64,000 nt of DNA from Gnetum montanum (taxonomy: Eukaryota > Streptophyta > Gnetopsida > Gnetales > Gnetaceae), in NCBI GenBank assembly GCA_015680685.1, contig MNCI01024064.1, positions 82,271 through 146,270 of the forward strand. Direction: 5' to 3'. The translations under genes were made by a program, and so were the position numbers. Under the pieces are notes generated by a model that was not told the origin of the DNA, made no database searches, and saw only the letters and a program-made list of their open reading frames with translations. This document shows positions 60,685 to 64,000 of the stretch, in pieces. How positions within the stretch are numbered: position 1 is the stretch's first letter; each line of letters begins with the position of its first letter.

Positions 60685-61412
60685 AAAATGGATTTTTAGT
60701 ATTATCAACATTATTATTTTTATAGTTGATAATATATTTCCTAAGATCCTATCTCTTAATTATTGATATTGCAGAGCTTGAAAGATACCTTAGATTGAAA
60801 GAAAAGAACAAAACAAAATAAAACTTTGTTAAATCCCAACTGCCATGAAATGTATGGATTATAATTTCATATTTATTTGTAGGCTCTCCATCTCCATTAA
60901 ACATAGATTTTATTGCTAAAAACTTAGATCTTACTTTGGAACTTCATTTGCTTGAATGCCTGAAAATGTAGGAAAACATTGGCTAATTTTTCCATGCAAA
61001 ACAAATCCTAACTATTATAACTCTCTTCATTGTATGATGTGAGCTAGTTCTCATATGAAATTTAAAATATACATGAAATGCATAGTTACTTCTTTGATTT
61101 ATATTATCGGAATATTACATCTTGGAAGCCTGGAAGTCTCCTTGGAGTAAGTCTTTCATTACATGTATGTTTTGTACATTTTTTCATAGTTAGATTTTCC
61201 TACCATGCAAAGTAACTATTATTTATTTATTTTTTCTTCAATATACTAATCCCATTTACTTATCAAAAATTATATTATTTTATTTTTTCAACGAAAAGAG
61301 AGAAAATATATGTGAAATCATGTATGCTTATTTTCTTTCCATAAAATTAGCCTACATTAGTTATGATCAAAAGCCTTTGGACCTTAGGATATGTAATTCA
61401 CCTAAACTTATA
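60685..61412 (-). repeat. Inverted repeat, right arm
   Basis: Reverse-complement partner of 54430-55185, placed between the two LINE units. T/A runs at 61412-61430 adjoin it. Confidence 0.65.
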
Positions 61413-61759
61413 ATTTTTTTTGGGAAAAAAATTTCTAGAAAATTATATTATCATAATGAAAGAAAATATTTACAAATCTATGGAAGGTAGAAGCCATCCC
61501 CAAGGATCATAGAGTTAGGGGCACACCCCAAAAAACTAAAGTGACCCTTACTACACATGCATAGCAACACCAAACACTAACTCGAAACACTGATAAAGCA
61601 TCCTAGACATGTAATAACATTAAAACTAGAATAAAAAATAAAAGAAAGAATAGCTAAAGGCTTAAACCCCATTAAAAGATAGATAGTAATAGAAACAAAA
61701 AATGAACATAAAAGGAAACCAAAAATCTTGTATGCCCACCCCTAAGGATGGTGGGACAT

Positions 61760-62543
61760 CTAACCATAGTGACAATATGAAGACAATGATAAATGTAGCG
61801 CATCCAACTGTGCATAGTGCTCCTCACTATCCACAAAAGCTACCCCATGTTAGAAAATATTAAAGATCTCCACCTTCCTATCCTGGGAGATGATTGACCA
61901 AACCTAATCAAGATGCAATTTTGTTAAGGAAAGCTTGATATGGTACTAAAGCTCATGCCAAGAAACCTCCTAGTAGATTTGCATCCCCATATATGGGTAT
62001 CTCCCCACACAAAGCCAAGCCATAGTATTAATCATATGAGCCAACATTAGCTATTTCTATCATTTGATATCTTCTTAAGACTTGAGCCTAGTGTTCATTG
62101 ACCTCCCTATCTAGTGACTTTTATTGGAGGGTCTTTATTTGTAGCTCCTCTTAGATGTCCTTCCTAAGTTGCTCTTCAAAAGCAGCCTACACCCTAGAAT
62201 CCTTGGCAAGTATTTTCTAAGAAATTACCTCCAAGTCCTCCCTATGTTGCATATCCATCTCATGAAGATGACACTAAAAGAACTCATCATGCATAGCTAA
62301 TTTGGCCTCCCACACATAATTATCCTTGGTCCTATCCATGGTAGTTGCCTTTCCACAAGCCAAACCTAGTTGCACCTTCAACTCCCCCTAGTCTCTCATA
62401 GTCTAGATGGGCTTCAACTTCATAGGATCATTCCCACCTTGAACAATCTCCTCTCCTAATGCTGCCATGGTAGAATGCCCCTCCCTAATAGCCATGAGTG
62501 CTAGAATAACCATCCCACTTGGACTATCGATGGAAGCATCCAT
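61760..62543 (-). pseudogene. Coiled-coil reading frame downstream of LINE copy 2
   Basis: Minus-strand start MDASIDSPSGMVILALMAI at 62543, then AALGEEIVQGGNDPMKLKP, a charged helical region (WEAKLAMHDEFF, HEMDMQHREDLEVIS, FEEQLRKDI, KSLDREVNEH) and, after a frameshift, KVEIFNIF...VAFVDSEEHYAQLDAL and YCHY ending at 61760. The ending aligns with the frame at 57248-58082. Numerous stops. Family not recognised. Confidence 0.55.
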
Positions 62544-62559
62544 GGTCTTCCTTCATTTA

Positions 62560-64000
62560 TAAAAGCTGGAATGATTGAAAGAATACACTAGATGGACAAC
62601 ATGAATTTCCCTAGCCACTCTCCACATGGCCAAAATTAACCCTGAATTTCTTCTAGGCCATTGGTGCCTTAGGGACACTAGAAAAAACTTAGGAATATTA
62701 ACCTAGCACCCCATTTGTAGATACTTCATAAACGTAGTGTGTATGCCTTAAAAAATTTAATCCATTTATAAAGTGGATGAAAAAAATGCTCTATTAGATA
62801 GACCACCATTTGCTATAAATCAAAGAGGGCTGAACATAGCACCTAACCACTAGTAGTCCTCAAGATATGCCCCATAAAGAAACTTTGACCATCTTAAAGC
62901 CTCCTAGTAATAGGAAAATGTTTTCCCCATTGCTAGCATATCTAAGGGCCTCACCAAAGCCTCTTTAGTGAGGTCAATCTTGAACCCATAAAAGGTTGTT
63001 CAAGTGTCATGCCAGTTGGCATAAAAATTCATCATCTGGCAAAGCTAGATCCCCCACTAGCTTGGGAAGTAGAGACTCCCACCCCACACAATGCATCAAG
63101 TCCCATAGGTTAGCCTTCTCATAGTATCATTGACAGGATAACTCAAACATTGGCATCACCCCTATCATAGCTAAAGCTTCTTGCCATAGTTTGCAACCCT
63201 ATGTGGCAATCTACATAGGCTAAGGAAGTGACACCTCCTTGAAAATCAATCTATTTCACACATGCCATAAACACCTAAGAATTGTAGTAGCTTGAGTATC
63301 ACTGGTAAAAAAAATGGGGGAGGTAACCTAGTCACCTACCATGTCACCCTACTAAATGAAAACTTATAAGTGAAATGATCACATATTTCTACCTCCACAT
63401 GCATGAAAAACATGTGTCCTTGATGTCCAAGCCCTTGCATTGTAGCATCACATGCATTAGAATAACCATGATTGAGTAGCTAGAGAAAGGTCTTAAGATT
63501 TTTTGATAGGTGTACATTCCAAATCATGGTCCATCCTAAAATAGCCAAATATTGATGGTTAATAAGAAAACATGGTGACACATCTTGGAGGGCACATTAG
63601 TTTTTCATCCAAGTGTACTAGCAAAGAGCATGCCATAGGATGGAATCCCTAGGCATTGTTGTCCATTGTTAGTATTTATTCCTCATCAAGCGTATCCAAG
63701 GGGTAGCCCTTGTACCACATTGTGTCATTTTTTCATTAAATGTTGTTACTCCATCATCACAAGATTGGTGAATTTGAGAATTCCTACTTCTCCCATAGCT
63801 TTGGACATGACCATCATCTTCCAAGTTAGTAAATGCATCTAGTGTCCCCCTTTCCCATCTAACCAAATGAACCTACAGATTAGTTGATCAACTTTATTGC
63901 CAAAATTAATGGGTGGCACCATCATAGAAAATGTAAACTATGAAATAGAAGCAAGCAACATTTTTCCTTTGTGAGTTACAAATCAATTTGTCCACAAGCT
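62560..64000 (-). pseudogene. LINE copy 2: C-terminal RT and zf-RVT region
   Basis: Enters from the right edge. KVDQLI.RFIWLDGKGGH, WKMMVMSKAMGEVGILKFTN (63790-63890) match the post-RT region of plant LINE ORF2 (FxW...GGLGI type). QCKGLDIKDTCFSCM near 63400-63440 fits the zf-RVT cysteine segment. Stops and frame changes throughout; 62560-63250 is weakly coding. Confidence 0.65.

Overview
This window is plant nuclear DNA made almost entirely of decayed transposable elements. I see no intact host gene, tRNA, rRNA or CRISPR array. The organism should be a land plant with a large, repeat-rich genome. A gymnosperm would fit the very long Tat/Ogre-like elements and heavily transition-decayed LINEs, but the sequence does not prove it.

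Positions 1-33885 and 34731-51772 hold four related Ty3/gypsy elements, named here A, B, C and D. They share homologous U5 ends, the order gag, protease, (gap), RT, RNase H, second RNase H, integrase, and a TGAAACA...TACA LTR type. The second, archaeal-like RNase H after the first marks them as Tat-clade (Ogre/Retand/Grande relatives). A is on the minus strand, cut by the window start, with its 5' LTR at 5447-7128. C is on the plus strand (7134-33885) and is split by B (9752-27441, target duplication taaac). D is on the minus strand (34731-51772, target duplication atatg). C and D both sit in an older minus-strand element, E, whose PBS and LTR begin at 52697-52719. The nest therefore reads E <- C <- (A, B) and E <- D.

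The most interesting object is a multi-exon gene on the antisense strand of A, B and D, between protease and RT. That is where Ogre-type elements have an intron. In D it runs 41677-45708 on the plus strand with eight inferred exons. In B it runs about 15913-20170 on the minus strand. A carries its last two exons at 3-708. Exons 2 and 3 are exactly 450 and 275 bp in both B and D, reading phase is kept across junctions, and a TATA-like box precedes the start in both. Exons 2-3 resemble a plant FCP1/NIF-type HAD phosphatase that lacks the usual catalytic acidic residues; the rest is an unrecognised helical region, a coiled coil and an acidic tail. C lacks the gene and has only a short degenerate repeat tract there. 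Similar tracts flank the gene in B, and a related tract follows integrase in B, C and D.

From 52.7 to 64 kb there is the LTR of E, an AT-rich stretch, a 0.7-kb inverted repeat (54.4-55.2 and 60.7-61.4 kb), and two minus-strand LINE fragments, each followed downstream by a related coiled-coil reading frame. Single Ns at 8451, 24169 and 24372 mark assembly joins; the block between the last two is an exact copy of part of the nearby 3' LTR of B and looks like an assembly error.
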